A DNA stretch of 45,691 bases from Ignavibacteria bacterium (GTDB lineage: Bacteria > Bacteroidota > Ignavibacteria > Ignavibacteriales > Ignavibacteriaceae): contig JAJTBZ010000108.1 of assembly GCA_021286645.1 (NCBI GenBank), forward strand, positions 1-45,691, written 5' to 3'. The notes under the pieces are model-generated. The model searched no databases and was not told the origin of the DNA. It was given only the letters and a program-made list of their open reading frames with translations. Both the position numbers and the translations under genes were made by a program. This document shows positions 17,737-26,710 of this stretch, in pieces (position 1 is the stretch's first letter; the number at the start of each line of letters is the position of its first letter).

Positions 17737-18819
17737 ATGGCAGAAGCTGACGGCCAGGAAAAAACCGAACAAGCGACGGGGAAACGCCTGAGTGACAGCC
17801 GGGCGAAAGGCAACGTCGCGAAAAGTATCGAGGTAAACTCTTTCGTGGTTTTTACGGCCGGAACTATGCTTGTTTATATGATGCGGAACCGAATTGCAGA
17901 CAGTGTAAAGCAACTTACTGTGTTCATATTTGGATCATTGGATAAATTTCAACTAAGTACCGAGTCACTTCGTATATATTCAGTAAGCGGTATCGGGTAT
18001 TTCTTCTCTATTGTAATGCCCATTTTGCTCGGAATTATGGTTCTTGCATTTTTGGGTAGTGTGGCTCAGGTAGGCTTCGTGTTTTCAACAGAAGCATTGC
18101 GGCCGAAATTCAATAAGCTGAATCCCGCGAATATTAAAAAAATTCTGTTTTCTTCCCGCTCAATCATCGAAATGCTGAAAGCCTTTGCCAAATTGACGCT
18201 GGTGGGCCTGTTCGCGTATAACCTTATTTCCGATGCAATTAAGAACTCCATGGAAATGGCCCGGTATTCAATTGAAGATATATTGGGCTTTATGGTCGAG
18301 ACCTCATTTTCATTCGTTTGGAAAATGGCAATATTTTATGCCATTTTGGCGGCAGCCGACTTTGGTTATCAGAAGTTCAAACATAAAAAAGATCTTATGA
18401 TGACCAAGCAGGAAATAAAGGAAGAAAACAAGCAATCGGATGGCGATCCGCTTATTAAAAGTAAAATTCGCAGTAAGCAATTAATGATGGCGCGGAACCG
18501 CATGATGAAAGATGTTCCGAAGGCCGATGTAGTTATTACAAACCCCACCCACGTGGCAATCGCGCTGAAATATGACGTAGGTACCCGAACCGCGCCGCGG
18601 GTTGTTGCAAAGGGATTAGACCTTGTAGCACAAAAAATTAAAGAAATAGCCAAAGAGCATGACGTTCCTATGCACGAGGATGTACAATTGGCACGCGCTT
18701 TGTATAAATATTGTGAGATCGGTGACCAAATACCGGAATCGTATTTCCGGGCAGTTGCTCAGATACTCGCGTATGTGTATCAACAAAAGCACGGCAGGTC
18801 AAAAAAGTACATTGTGTAA
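17737..18819 (+). CDS. flhB: Flagellar export switch protein FlhB
   Basis: 360 residues. The N-terminal EKTEQATGKRLSDSRAKGNV is the family opening, followed by four membrane helices and a cytoplasmic domain. The autocleavage site NPTH is intact (N269-H272 in VVITNPTHVAIALKYD), so the rod/hook-to-filament substrate switch should work. It is followed 12 nt later by flhA. Confidence 0.96.
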   Translation: MAEADGQEKTEQATGKRLSDSRAKGNVAKSIEVNSFVVFTAGTMLVYMMRNRIADSVKQLTVFIFGSLDKFQLSTESLRIYSVSGIGYFFSIVMPILLGIMVLAFLGSVAQVGFVFSTEALRPKFNKLNPANIKKILFSSRSIIEMLKAFAKLTLVGLFAYNLISDAIKNSMEMARYSIEDILGFMVETSFSFVWKMAIFYAILAAADFGYQKFKHKKDLMMTKQEIKEENKQSDGDPLIKSKIRSKQLMMARNRMMKDVPKADVVITNPTHVAIALKYDVGTRTAPRVVAKGLDLVAQKIKEIAKEHDVPMHEDVQLARALYKYCEIGDQIPESYFRAVAQILAYVYQQKHGRSKKYIV

Positions 18820-18831
18820 TAAAGAAAACGT

Positions 18832-20874
18832 ATGCTGCAGAAACTATTAAAAAATTCTGATATCCTCTTAGGCTTCGGTATTATTTTTATACTGGGGCTC
18901 ATGATTATTCCTTTGCCGCCATTCTTTCTGGATATTCTGCTGGCATTGAATATTTCTATATCAGTTTTGGTACTCATTGTTTCCCTCTATATCAATTCCC
19001 CACTGGAAATATCAATATTCCCCGGTTTATTGCTGATTTTAACTCTTTTACGGCTTTCGCTGAATATCAGCTCAACCCGTTTGATTCTTCTGGACGGTTA
19101 TGCGGGAAAAGTAATTGAAACTTTCGGTGAGTTTGTGGTCGGCGGCAGTTATGTTGTGGGTTTTATCGTTTTTATTATACTTGTAATTATCCAGTTCGTT
19201 GTAATTGTTAAAGGTTCGGGACGTATTTCAGAAGTTGCTGCCCGTTTTACATTGGATGCAATGCCCGGTAAACAAATGGCAATTGATGCTGATTTGAACG
19301 CGGGACTTATTAATGAGGCCGAAGCCCGCTCGCGTCGCGAGCTGATATCGAAGGAAGCTGAGTTTTACGGTGCTATGGACGGTGCCGGCAAGTTTGTAAA
19401 AGGTGATGCAATGGCAGGACTGCTGATTAATATTATTAATATTATCGGCGGTATTATCATCGGAGTTTTACAACGCGGCTTAACCATTGGCGATGCGGTA
19501 AAGAGTTACACTATTTTAACTATTGGTGACGGCCTTGTATCGCAGGTGCCTGCACTGTTAATTGCTACCGCAGCCGGTATGGTAGTAACCCGATCTGCAA
19601 GTTCTACGGGCATGGATACCCAGTTGCGTGAACAATTATTCTCTAACCCTCGTGTTCTTGGTACGGTTTCGGGCGCGGTGTTTATGTTTGCTCTTGTTCC
19701 CGGTATGCCAACTATTCCATTCCTTGGTATCAGTATCCTCGTCGGCTCTATAGCGTACGTTATGACTAAGCAGAAAAAGGTTGTTAAGACAGAAGAAAAG
19801 CCCGTTGAAACTGCCGAGCCGGAAGTTCATGAAGACCGGGTGGAAGAGTATCTAACAGTTGACCCGATTGAGATTGAAATTGGTTACGGTCTTATTTCAC
19901 TGGTTGATGAAAGCCAGGGCGGTAACTTGTTCCAGAAGATTTCTTCAACCAGAAAGTACATTGCTTTGGAATATGGCGTGCTGGTTCCCCCTGTACGAGT
20001 GCGCGATAATCTACAGTTGGCTCCTAATCAATACATTATTAAGATAAAAGGCAACATAGTTGCTAATTATGAAATATACCCTGACCGGTATTTAGCCATG
20101 AATCCGGGACATATACAGGAGCCTGTTGGCGGGGTGCCGACAACTGATCCGGCATTTAACCTGCAGGGTTATTGGGTTTCGGAGCAGGAGAAGGAAAAAG
20201 CTGAAATTCTGGGTTATACGGTGGTTGATAGTATCAGCGTGCTTTCGACACATTTGCAGGAAACAATTAAGAAGAATTTCGATAAGATACTTTCTCGCCA
20301 GTCGGTGAAACAATTACTTGAAAACCTGAAAAAAGAATATCCGGCGGTTATTGAAGACATTAACCCGGATCTGCTGCCGCTGGGTGTTATCCAGAAGGTA
20401 TTACAGAATTTGTTGAAGGAATTGATTCCAATAAAAGATTTGGTATTGGTATTGGAGTCATTGATCGATTATTCAAAAGTTACCAAAAATGTTGACGTGT
20501 TAACCGAGTATGTACGGCATTCATTGGGCGAAACGATTGCCAATATTTACAAGGATCATAACGGCATAATACACGCGGTTGCACTGGGAGAAACCCTTGA
20601 AGGGCAGATAACCCAGGCATTGCAGAAACAAAAAGACGCTATCCAGACCCTGGGCCTGAGTCCTTCGGCTTTAATGGATCTGAACCGGGCAATTAATACA
20701 TATATGGATACATTCCGTTCGTATGGATACCCGGCGTTACTTGTTACTTCTGCAACTATCCGGCCGTATTTGTTTAAGTTATTGAATGCCAGTTTCCCCG
20801 ATCTGGTAATCCTTTCGTACACGGAATTGCCGTCGCATGTTGATATCGAATTTTTAGGAAAGTTAGAGGTATAG
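18832..20874 (+). CDS. flhA: Flagellar export protein FlhA
   Basis: 680 residues. The N-terminal half has about eight membrane helices and the FHIPEP signature region: RISEVAARFTLDAMPGKQMA, then IDADLNAGLI and RRELISKEAEFYGAMDGA. A charged linker (about residues 309-335) leads to the cytoplasmic ring domain with PVRVRDNLQLAPNQYIIKI. It forms the nonameric export ring that receives substrates. Length is normal. It lies 4 nt before flhF. Confidence 0.97.
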   Translation: MLQKLLKNSDILLGFGIIFILGLMIIPLPPFFLDILLALNISISVLVLIVSLYINSPLEISIFPGLLLILTLLRLSLNISSTRLILLDGYAGKVIETFGEFVVGGSYVVGFIVFIILVIIQFVVIVKGSGRISEVAARFTLDAMPGKQMAIDADLNAGLINEAEARSRRELISKEAEFYGAMDGAGKFVKGDAMAGLLINIINIIGGIIIGVLQRGLTIGDAVKSYTILTIGDGLVSQVPALLIATAAGMVVTRSASSTGMDTQLREQLFSNPRVLGTVSGAVFMFALVPGMPTIPFLGISILVGSIAYVMTKQKKVVKTEEKPVETAEPEVHEDRVEEYLTVDPIEIEIGYGLISLVDESQGGNLFQKISSTRKYIALEYGVLVPPVRVRDNLQLAPNQYIIKIKGNIVANYEIYPDRYLAMNPGHIQEPVGGVPTTDPAFNLQGYWVSEQEKEKAEILGYTVVDSISVLSTHLQETIKKNFDKILSRQSVKQLLENLKKEYPAVIEDINPDLLPLGVIQKVLQNLLKELIPIKDLVLVLESLIDYSKVTKNVDVLTEYVRHSLGETIANIYKDHNGIIHAVALGETLEGQITQALQKQKDAIQTLGLSPSALMDLNRAINTYMDTFRSYGYPALLVTSATIRPYLFKLLNASFPDLVILSYTELPSHVDIEFLGKLEV

Positions 20875-20878
20875 CAGG

Positions 20879-22180
20879 ATGCAAATTAAAAAGTATATGG
20901 CTGCTTCATTAAAAGAAGCAATTGAACAAATGAAAGCTGAGTTGGGCGACGAAGCTATTGTTTTAAGTACCCGCGTTATTGAAGGCAGGGGGCCAGGCAG
21001 CCAAAGGCTATTTGAAATAACAGCAGGCATGGATGGCAAAGTTGCCGCCCCGGCAACCCGCAGACAACCAGGCTTACGTCCCGTTATACCCGCTGCAAGT
21101 TCTGAACCTTCGCGTGAAACACCCGCGAAAGGTGATTCCGAAGCAATGGACAGAGCCCTTGAAGAATTACGGAAAAAAATCTATCAGGCAAAGCAGGAAG
21201 GTGCAGGTAAAGGCAAGTCGAAAGAAACTTCTGCAACTGCTAAACCAACCGCGCCGGCAGCGGGCTTACAACAGAAGCCAATGATGCCGCCTTTGCAGAA
21301 GCCTGTACCGCCTATTAAGAATATGCCCCCTCTTTCTGCTGATGTGCCGGAATTGGCCAGAAAAGAGCCGAAACGAGCGGGAGGCGCCTCATCGTTTTTG
21401 CTGGAAAATGTGAAGCAGGGGCTGTTGGAAAAGGATATTCAGCCTGTTATTGTTAATCAGCTGATGAGTCAATTAACGGCGAATGTACCGTTCTTAAAAC
21501 CCTCTGATATTGATAGCGCAATAACTTCGGCTTTGGCAACAATGATCCCATGTTCCGGTTTCGAAATTAATAAACGAAAAAGCGGTAAAGTAATATCCGT
21601 TGTAGGACCCACCGGTGTTGGCAAGACTACGTGCATAGCCAAACTGGCGGTAATTTCGAAATTACTGCATAAGTTGGATATAGGGCTTATTTCTGTTGAT
21701 ACGTACCGGCTTGGTGCCATAGATCAACTAAAGATTTTTTCGGAAATTAGTGATATAGATTTTCTGGTGGCTTACGAAGCAAAAGACTTACCGGGACTGG
21801 TTCATAAATTTAGAAACAAGGATATAATATTTTTAGATACTGCCGGAAGAAGCCAAAACAATGCACGGCATTTACAGGAAATGAAATCGGTTCTTTCAAC
21901 CGTTAACGTAGCCGAAACTATATTGGTATTAAGCGCAACGGCGGCTACATCCACGCTTCTGGATACCGCGAAGAAATTTGCAGTTTTTAATTATACCGGA
22001 CTCATCTTCACGAAGTTGGATGAAGCGGTAACGTATGGTAACCTGCTGAATGTAGTATATAAGCATGGCACCCCGATAAAATACCTAACCAACGGGCAGG
22101 TGATTCCCGATGATATAATCGCGGCAGAATCTGAACATATAGCAAATATTATTTACAGTGGTAAAGTTGTTGCAGCATGA
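20879..22180 (+). CDS. flhF: Flagellar biogenesis SRP-type GTPase FlhF
   Basis: 433 residues. The N-terminal basic domain starts MQIKKYMAASLKEAIEQMKA. A Pro/Ala/Lys-rich linker (about residues 60-165) follows, then N and G domains. GTPase motifs are the P-loop VVGPTGVGKTTCIAKLA (from about residue 241), SVDTYRLGAIDQLKIF and FLDTAGRS. FlhF recruits the first basal-body components to the cell pole or chosen site in organisms studied, which suggests few, positioned flagella here. The stop overlaps the flhG start by 4 nt (ATGA). Confidence 0.95.
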   Translation: MQIKKYMAASLKEAIEQMKAELGDEAIVLSTRVIEGRGPGSQRLFEITAGMDGKVAAPATRRQPGLRPVIPAASSEPSRETPAKGDSEAMDRALEELRKKIYQAKQEGAGKGKSKETSATAKPTAPAAGLQQKPMMPPLQKPVPPIKNMPPLSADVPELARKEPKRAGGASSFLLENVKQGLLEKDIQPVIVNQLMSQLTANVPFLKPSDIDSAITSALATMIPCSGFEINKRKSGKVISVVGPTGVGKTTCIAKLAVISKLLHKLDIGLISVDTYRLGAIDQLKIFSEISDIDFLVAYEAKDLPGLVHKFRNKDIIFLDTAGRSQNNARHLQEMKSVLSTVNVAETILVLSATAATSTLLDTAKKFAVFNYTGLIFTKLDEAVTYGNLLNVVYKHGTPIKYLTNGQVIPDDIIAAESEHIANIIYSGKVVAA

Positions 22181-22983
22181 TCGGTCAGGCAGAACGGGCA
22201 GCTTATCTGGCCCGGCTCGGCAGATCTGCCGGTATCTCAGCGGCTCTGCCGGTCATTGGTTTTTTCTCCGGTAAAGGCGGAACGGGTAAAACATTCCTTG
22301 CGCAGCAAACGGCTTTCGCGTTAGCGGGCGCGGGCATTCCGGTTTTACTGGTGGATGCTAATTTCCAGAACCCCAATTTACATATCATGAACAATGTTTT
22401 TGCCGATATGAGCATTGGCAATTTTTTACAGGGTACTGCATTGTTTGAGGATATCGTATCTGAAGTAATTCCGGGCCTGTATTGTATTTACGGTAGTCCG
22501 GATGAACCATTTGAATTGCGCGATTCCCATTATCAGATACTTCAAAGCGCTTTTGCCCGTTACGCGGGGCATTATAAGGCGATCATCCTTGATACTTCGG
22601 CAGGAATTCAGGAAGATCTGATACGAATGACAACAACGCAGGTAATTGTTACCAACCCGGAGCCTACATCGGTTATGGACGGATATGTTATGGCAAAGGC
22701 AATAGGGCAGTTACTACAGGTCCCGAATAGGTTGGCTATAATTAATCGATGCCGGACAGTTGAAGAGGGAAAAACTGCATTCGTGAACCTGAACAGCGCA
22801 TTGAAGCATTTTGTTGGCGAAAACATCCCGCTCGCGGGACTCATTCCCCAGCATACTGACATATATGATGCAATTATGCACCAGCAAATATTCCTTAAAG
22901 ATAAACCCGAGTCGCCTGCGGTACGTTTTATCGAACAGACGGTTTCGGAAATTGCCAAAACAGTATTCGCGCCCGCCCCGTAA
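22177..22983 (+). CDS. flhG: MinD/ParA-like ATPase FlhG (FleN)
   Basis: 268 residues. The deviant Walker A is FFSGKGGTGKTFLA (about residues 28-41) and the Walker A' is LLVDANFQNPNLH. The N-terminal MIGQAERAAYLARL loosely resembles the DQAxxLR motif that FlhG proteins use to activate FlhF, but the Asp is replaced. A C-terminal amphipathic membrane-targeting helix may be EQTVSEIAKTVF. Paired with flhF it should set flagellar number. It is the last gene of the cluster: no fliA or che genes follow, unlike many other phyla. Confidence 0.9.
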   Translation: MIGQAERAAYLARLGRSAGISAALPVIGFFSGKGGTGKTFLAQQTAFALAGAGIPVLLVDANFQNPNLHIMNNVFADMSIGNFLQGTALFEDIVSEVIPGLYCIYGSPDEPFELRDSHYQILQSAFARYAGHYKAIILDTSAGIQEDLIRMTTTQVIVTNPEPTSVMDGYVMAKAIGQLLQVPNRLAIINRCRTVEEGKTAFVNLNSALKHFVGENIPLAGLIPQHTDIYDAIMHQQIFLKDKPESPAVRFIEQTVSEIAKTVFAPAP

Positions 22984-23004
22984 CTTGTAAATCCGCTTCA
23001 TCTT

Positions 23005-23042
23005 GCCCCGGGGGGCGAAAAAATTTCGCGGGGGCGAAAAAA
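23005..23042. repeat. G-rich hairpin and 13-bp direct repeat after flhG
   Basis: GGGGGCGAAAAAA occurs twice (23011-23023 and 23030-23042), 19 bp apart. The segment can also fold: GCCCCG at 23005-23010 with the second G-run, and CGAAA with TTTCG inside. It lies 22 nt after the flhG stop and may end the flagellar transcript, although a plus-strand T-run is lacking. Confidence 0.45.
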
Positions 23043-23111
23043 CATCGTGCCTGTCATCTAATCTTATCCTCAAAAAATGCCCAAAATGAGCTAAATTCGC
23101 GGTTTTTGATA

Positions 23112-23128
23112 TTGGCATACTACTTGCC
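23112..23128 (+). promoter_or_regulatory. Sigma-54 (-24/-12) promoter before the ferredoxin-reductase-like gene
   Basis: ATTGGCATACTACTTGCC contains TTGGCA and TTGC with GG (23114-23115) and GC (23126-23127) exactly 12 bp apart, the sigma-54 spacing. The predicted start of transcription is near 23139, about 20 nt before the ATG at 23159. Confidence 0.7.
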
Positions 23129-23158
23129 TGCTTTAGGTAAACAATGAAAGACTAAACC

Positions 23159-23995
23159 ATGAATCGTGCAACAACAAACACAGCACTTGTAAAAGTAACC
23201 GATGTAATAGAAGAAAACAATTCGGTGAAAACATTCAGAGTAGAACTACTGGATAAGAGCGTTGGTTCTGAATTTGCATTTCGGCCGGGGCAGCTTGCTG
23301 AATTCGCGATATTTGGTTTAGGTAATTTTCAGGCATGTATTAGTTCAGCACCTGAACAGACGGGTACTCTTGAGTTCTCATATATTTTCAGTGGTTTGGT
23401 AGAAGAGGCCCCGATTTCCAAAGTCCGCCAGGGCGATATTCTCGGGTTAACCGGACCGATTGGGAGCCATTTCCTAGTAGGTGAGATGCAGCATAAGAAC
23501 GTAATTTTCATAGCGAGTGGCTCAGGCTTAGTTTCATTGCGCGGGCTGATCCGGTCGATTATTGAACTGGCGGATATCGATAAAAAAGTAACTATTATTT
23601 ATGGTGCCAATTCAGTTGCCGAAATGGTGTATAAACGCGATTTGGCCGACTGGCTCGAAACTCCCGGAGTAGAAGTATTGCTTGCAGTTGAGAGTGTTGA
23701 ACCGGTAAACAGATGGAAAGGGTATACTGGTTCGGTTAGCGATTTAGTTCGTAATAATGTACAGTGGGCAGAAGATACGATTGCAGTCGTTAGCGGTTCA
23801 CGCGATATGATTGAAGAAGTAGTGGGTATTTTGGACCAGTCCGGTTTCCCGGATGAAAATATTGGTGTCACTGTCAATCATCTTCTGCCTGCCGAACAAT
23901 CGGGCCCGGTAAAAAAAACGGCATTAAGTTTATTAAAAGGCGGAAAAGCGGCCGGGATAGCAATAATGCAAAATGGCCGGATATTCGCAGCGTAA
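23159..23995 (+). CDS. FNR-superfamily reductase-like protein lacking the Fe-S cluster site
   Basis: 278 residues. The layout resembles the flavin subunits of sulfhydrogenase or anaerobic sulfite reductase: an N-terminal FAD-binding barrel (FRPGQLAEFAIFGLG), a phosphate-loop region (QGDILGLTGPIGSHF) and a Rossmann domain (NVIFIASGSGLVSLRGLI). Three departures are visible. The FAD motif normally RxxS(I) reads ACISSAP, without Arg. The usual GGTGIAPLR reads ASGSGLVSLR. The C-terminal four-Cys [2Fe-2S] motif is absent, and C60 is the only cysteine in the whole protein. It may be a reductase with altered cofactor use or a non-enzymatic relative. A sigma-54 element lies directly upstream, linking its control to the flagellar cluster. 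Confidence 0.75.
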   Translation: MNRATTNTALVKVTDVIEENNSVKTFRVELLDKSVGSEFAFRPGQLAEFAIFGLGNFQACISSAPEQTGTLEFSYIFSGLVEEAPISKVRQGDILGLTGPIGSHFLVGEMQHKNVIFIASGSGLVSLRGLIRSIIELADIDKKVTIIYGANSVAEMVYKRDLADWLETPGVEVLLAVESVEPVNRWKGYTGSVSDLVRNNVQWAEDTIAVVSGSRDMIEEVVGILDQSGFPDENIGVTVNHLLPAEQSGPVKKTALSLLKGGKAAGIAIMQNGRIFAA

Positions 23996-24405
23996 TATAA
24001 TTGCACAGCAGCATCGCTGTATAGATTGTTAAGAGTTTCTTCAACCTTTCCCCCTCTCTGCGGAGGCTGTCTTATGAAAAACTTTTCGGGTAATTAACTC
24101 AATTAATTGTCTATTGGTATTTCATGAGTCGGCCTCTGCTCTTCGTATAATATCTCCCCATTGATGTGCCGTAACCTTTTATTTGGGACGATGAAGTGAT
24201 ATCAGGATAATTGTATTTGTTCGCTTCAAAAAAATGTTTATTATAAATACCGTTAATTTCAGTATTACAGAATTGCATTTTTGTAATACTCGTGTGCCGT
24301 ACAATTTCAACTGATTTATGCATCTAATTCCGAACGAAGTAAATCCGACCGGATTTATTCTGAAGTTCGTGAGAAAAAATGATCATAACTAAAGCAAGGG
24401 AAAAT
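23996..24405. other. 410-nt gene-poor interval
   Basis: No supported gene. A minus-strand frame of 70 codons (24111-24323) shows no family signature or signal. The only clear structure is the palindrome at 24340-24357. The composition becomes AT-rich here. Confidence 0.5.
24340..24357. promoter_or_regulatory. 18-bp palindrome upstream of the glycine-rich protein
   Basis: TAAATCCG-AC-CGGATTTA is a perfect palindrome with a 2-nt centre, and outer CGAAC (24331-24335) and GTTCG (24364-24369 region) add a second arm. It lies about 50 nt before the ATG at 24406. It could be a repressor operator; no regulator gene is adjacent. Confidence 0.4.
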
Positions 24406-25038
24406 ATGAGAAAGATCATCTGGCTCTTCATTAGTGTGTTTTGTTTTACCCCGGTAGTATTTGGTCAGGCTGCCCCTACTGTAACACGTACCGATTCTTC
24501 ATTTTCCGCTGAAAGAAAATTCAATACAGGAACAGTTCTTCGAGAAATTGGTTATGGAGCAGTAGGCGATTGCGTACTTGGATTTGGAGGGGGAATAGTT
24601 GGTTTCGCGATAGACAGAGCAGTTAATAATCACGCTCCGGCAAGTAAAGAGTCAATGCAGTTAGGTGATGGCTTGGTTGGGATGGTAGTTGGGGGTGTAA
24701 CCGGATATTCTGTTGGCGGTTCATTAGGTGTGTATTATGGCGCGCGCGCCGATGACTGGCGGCCTAATCTGTTTTGTACTATGGCCGCGGGCGCTGTTGG
24801 CACAACTGTGGGGCTAGCCCTGGCAAATGCTACGGATGGGACTCATAATTTCGGGCAGAATTTGGCGGTTGGTGTGGCTATTTGCGGTAACATCCTTTTC
24901 TCATCGCTGTATATTCACGTTCTGGACGACCAGCTATTTCCTGAACATGCACTAAAAGGGAAGGAGAAAGTGGTATTTTTCCCTTCGGTAAGTATGCAGG
25001 GCTCCCAAACGTATCTACACCTGACGGTGAATTTTTAA
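24406..25038 (+). CDS. Exported glycine-zipper envelope protein of unknown function
   Basis: 210 residues from the ATG at 24406, which has AAGGG 5 nt upstream and begins a normal signal peptide (MRKIIWLFISVFCF ... VFGQA). An ATG at 24379 would add nine residues ahead of the signal and is less likely. The mature part has glycine-spaced hydrophobic stretches (DCVLGFGGGIVGFAIDRA, GLVGMVVGGVTGYSVGGSLG, AAGAVGTTVGLALA), typical of glycine-zipper membrane-inserting segments, and ends SQTYLHLTVNF, an aromatic C-terminus like outer-membrane strands. No family is recognised. It stands alone. Confidence 0.72.
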   Translation: MRKIIWLFISVFCFTPVVFGQAAPTVTRTDSSFSAERKFNTGTVLREIGYGAVGDCVLGFGGGIVGFAIDRAVNNHAPASKESMQLGDGLVGMVVGGVTGYSVGGSLGVYYGARADDWRPNLFCTMAAGAVGTTVGLALANATDGTHNFGQNLAVGVAICGNILFSSLYIHVLDDQLFPEHALKGKEKVVFFPSVSMQGSQTYLHLTVNF

Positions 25039-25549
25039 TAGTTCTTGTACCCGTTATGAGCGTTTAGTAATTGTCCGAAAATTACACGGTAGTATCTCAT
25101 GGGGCAGTAAATTAGATCGTAGTATCCTTATTATTTGTATTTTTACCCAATGGGTGCTCTTGCGATAAAAGGATGTTTACGGTGTCTAACCATTTGCCAA
25201 TAGCTTGTCGGTGCGTAAAGTAGAATTATTTTTCTACTATCGCGGTACATTTGGTGCTTTAAGTTATGGAAGTAAACGGTGTTTGTTTGCCTTTGTGAGT
25301 TTGAGACTTAACATTCCTTTTATATACAGGTGTTTTTAAGGCTGCAGTCAGATATCAGATCCGGGTTGTTTTTGTAGAAGCTTGTTGATTTCCCGGCAAT
25401 TCTCTATAACGTTTATTGAGAACATCTCATTTAAGATCCCTATTTTACAGGGATGAATTCTGAAAATCTTTCCGTAATTTGCGAATTCAATGTAAAGATG
25501 GTCAGAACCCGGATAGCTTTAAATTAAGTATTTGAAAAATGGGATTATA
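25039..25549. other. 511-nt gene-poor interval before the glycosyltransferase
   Basis: No supported gene. Small hairpins are visible: AGTAGAA-N6-TTCTACT near 25207-25226 and ATCCCT-N7-AGGGAT near 25436-25454. No promoter with full consensus was found. Confidence 0.45.
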
Positions 25550-26710
25550 ATGCATAGCGTTTCAGAATATTTCGTAGTAATATCTTTTCTTTTGTTATTA
25601 CATACGAATGTTTTTTATATTATTATTATCAAGTTCCTTAGTATTTTTTTTCCAGACACCCCAAAAAGTACCTATCAGCCTACAATCTCTGTGGTTATTG
25701 CCGCTTATAATGAAGAGAAAGTGATCGCAGAAAGAATCGCAAATATAATGGAATCAGATTATGATATGGGGAGAATCGAAATTCTAATTGGATCGGACAA
25801 ATCTAGCGATGGAACCAATGCTATTTTACTTGAAGCTGAAAAGAAATACTCTAATTTACGAGTCTTTGTTTTTGATAACCGTAGGGGGAAAGCTGCCATA
25901 TTGAATGATTTGGTTAGGGAGGCGCAAAATGAAATTATTGTATTTACTGACGCAAATACCGAATTCAGCAAGGATGCTTTAAAGCGACTCGGCGAGAGCT
26001 TTTCTAACGAAAAAATTGGTGGAGTATGCGGTAAGTTGATCTTATCAGATCAGCGAGTCAGAGCCGGAGAGAGCGTTGAAGAAAAGTCTTATTGGCAGCT
26101 TGAAAGTTTTCTGAAAAATGCTGAAGGAAAGATGCGAATTTTAATTGGTGCTAACGGAGGAATATACTCTATCAGAAAAAATCTGTATCGTCCAATACCT
26201 TTAGATAAAGCTGTTACAGACGATCTTTATGTATCTTTGGCAGTGTTATCACAAAATAAAGATTTTATTTATTGTGAAAATGCTACCGCATTTGAGGATA
26301 CCGGTAAAAATATCGAGATAGAGTACAAACGGAAAATACGTTTTGCGGCTACGAACTATCAGACAATTACTCATTTCTATAACCTATTTTTTAAGAAAAA
26401 TATATTTATCCCTTATGCATTTATTAGTCATAAAATAATCAGGTGGTTTCAACCCCACCTGTTGATTGTGCTTTTCATATCGTCACTCATTAGCTTTCAG
26501 GAAAATTCGCTCATATACTGGTTATTGATTTGCCAAACGGGTTTTTATTTAGCAGCGCTTATAGGTTGGATTTTATCATTGTACAAAATAAAAATCAGGT
26601 TATTTACGTTGCCATTTTTCTTTATGCTTACCAATTATGCTTTAGCCGTTGGTTTTGTGCGTTTTCTACGTGGTCGCCAGTCGGCCATCTGGCAATCGAC
26701 AGCACGTTAA
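25550..26710 (+). CDS. Membrane-anchored family 2 glycosyltransferase
   Basis: 386 residues from the ATG at 25550; a TTG at 25532 would add six residues. An N-terminal helix (residues about 6-32) is followed by a GT-A domain: VVIAAYNEEKVIAERI, the sugar-nucleotide DxD-like FTDANTEF, and KAVTDDLYVSLAV with the catalytic-type Asp pair. Three to four C-terminal helices follow. The layout is that of processive or lipid-linked sugar transferases such as those making exopolysaccharide. The substrate is unknown. Codon use is visibly more AT-rich than the flanking operons (many ATA, TTA, AAA), and the gene sits between long spacers, which suggests an acquired or fast-evolving segment. Confidence 0.85.
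   Translation: MHSVSEYFVVISFLLLLHTNVFYIIIIKFLSIFFPDTPKSTYQPTISVVIAAYNEEKVIAERIANIMESDYDMGRIEILIGSDKSSDGTNAILLEAEKKYSNLRVFVFDNRRGKAAILNDLVREAQNEIIVFTDANTEFSKDALKRLGESFSNEKIGGVCGKLILSDQRVRAGESVEEKSYWQLESFLKNAEGKMRILIGANGGIYSIRKNLYRPIPLDKAVTDDLYVSLAVLSQNKDFIYCENATAFEDTGKNIEIEYKRKIRFAATNYQTITHFYNLFFKKNIFIPYAFISHKIIRWFQPHLLIVLFISSLISFQENSLIYWLLICQTGFYLAALIGWILSLYKIKIRLFTLPFFFMLTNYALAVGFVRFLRGRQSAIWQSTAR

Noticed and set aside
24111-24323. 70-codon minus-strand frame
   Set aside because: No signature, odd composition and no neighbours on that strand.
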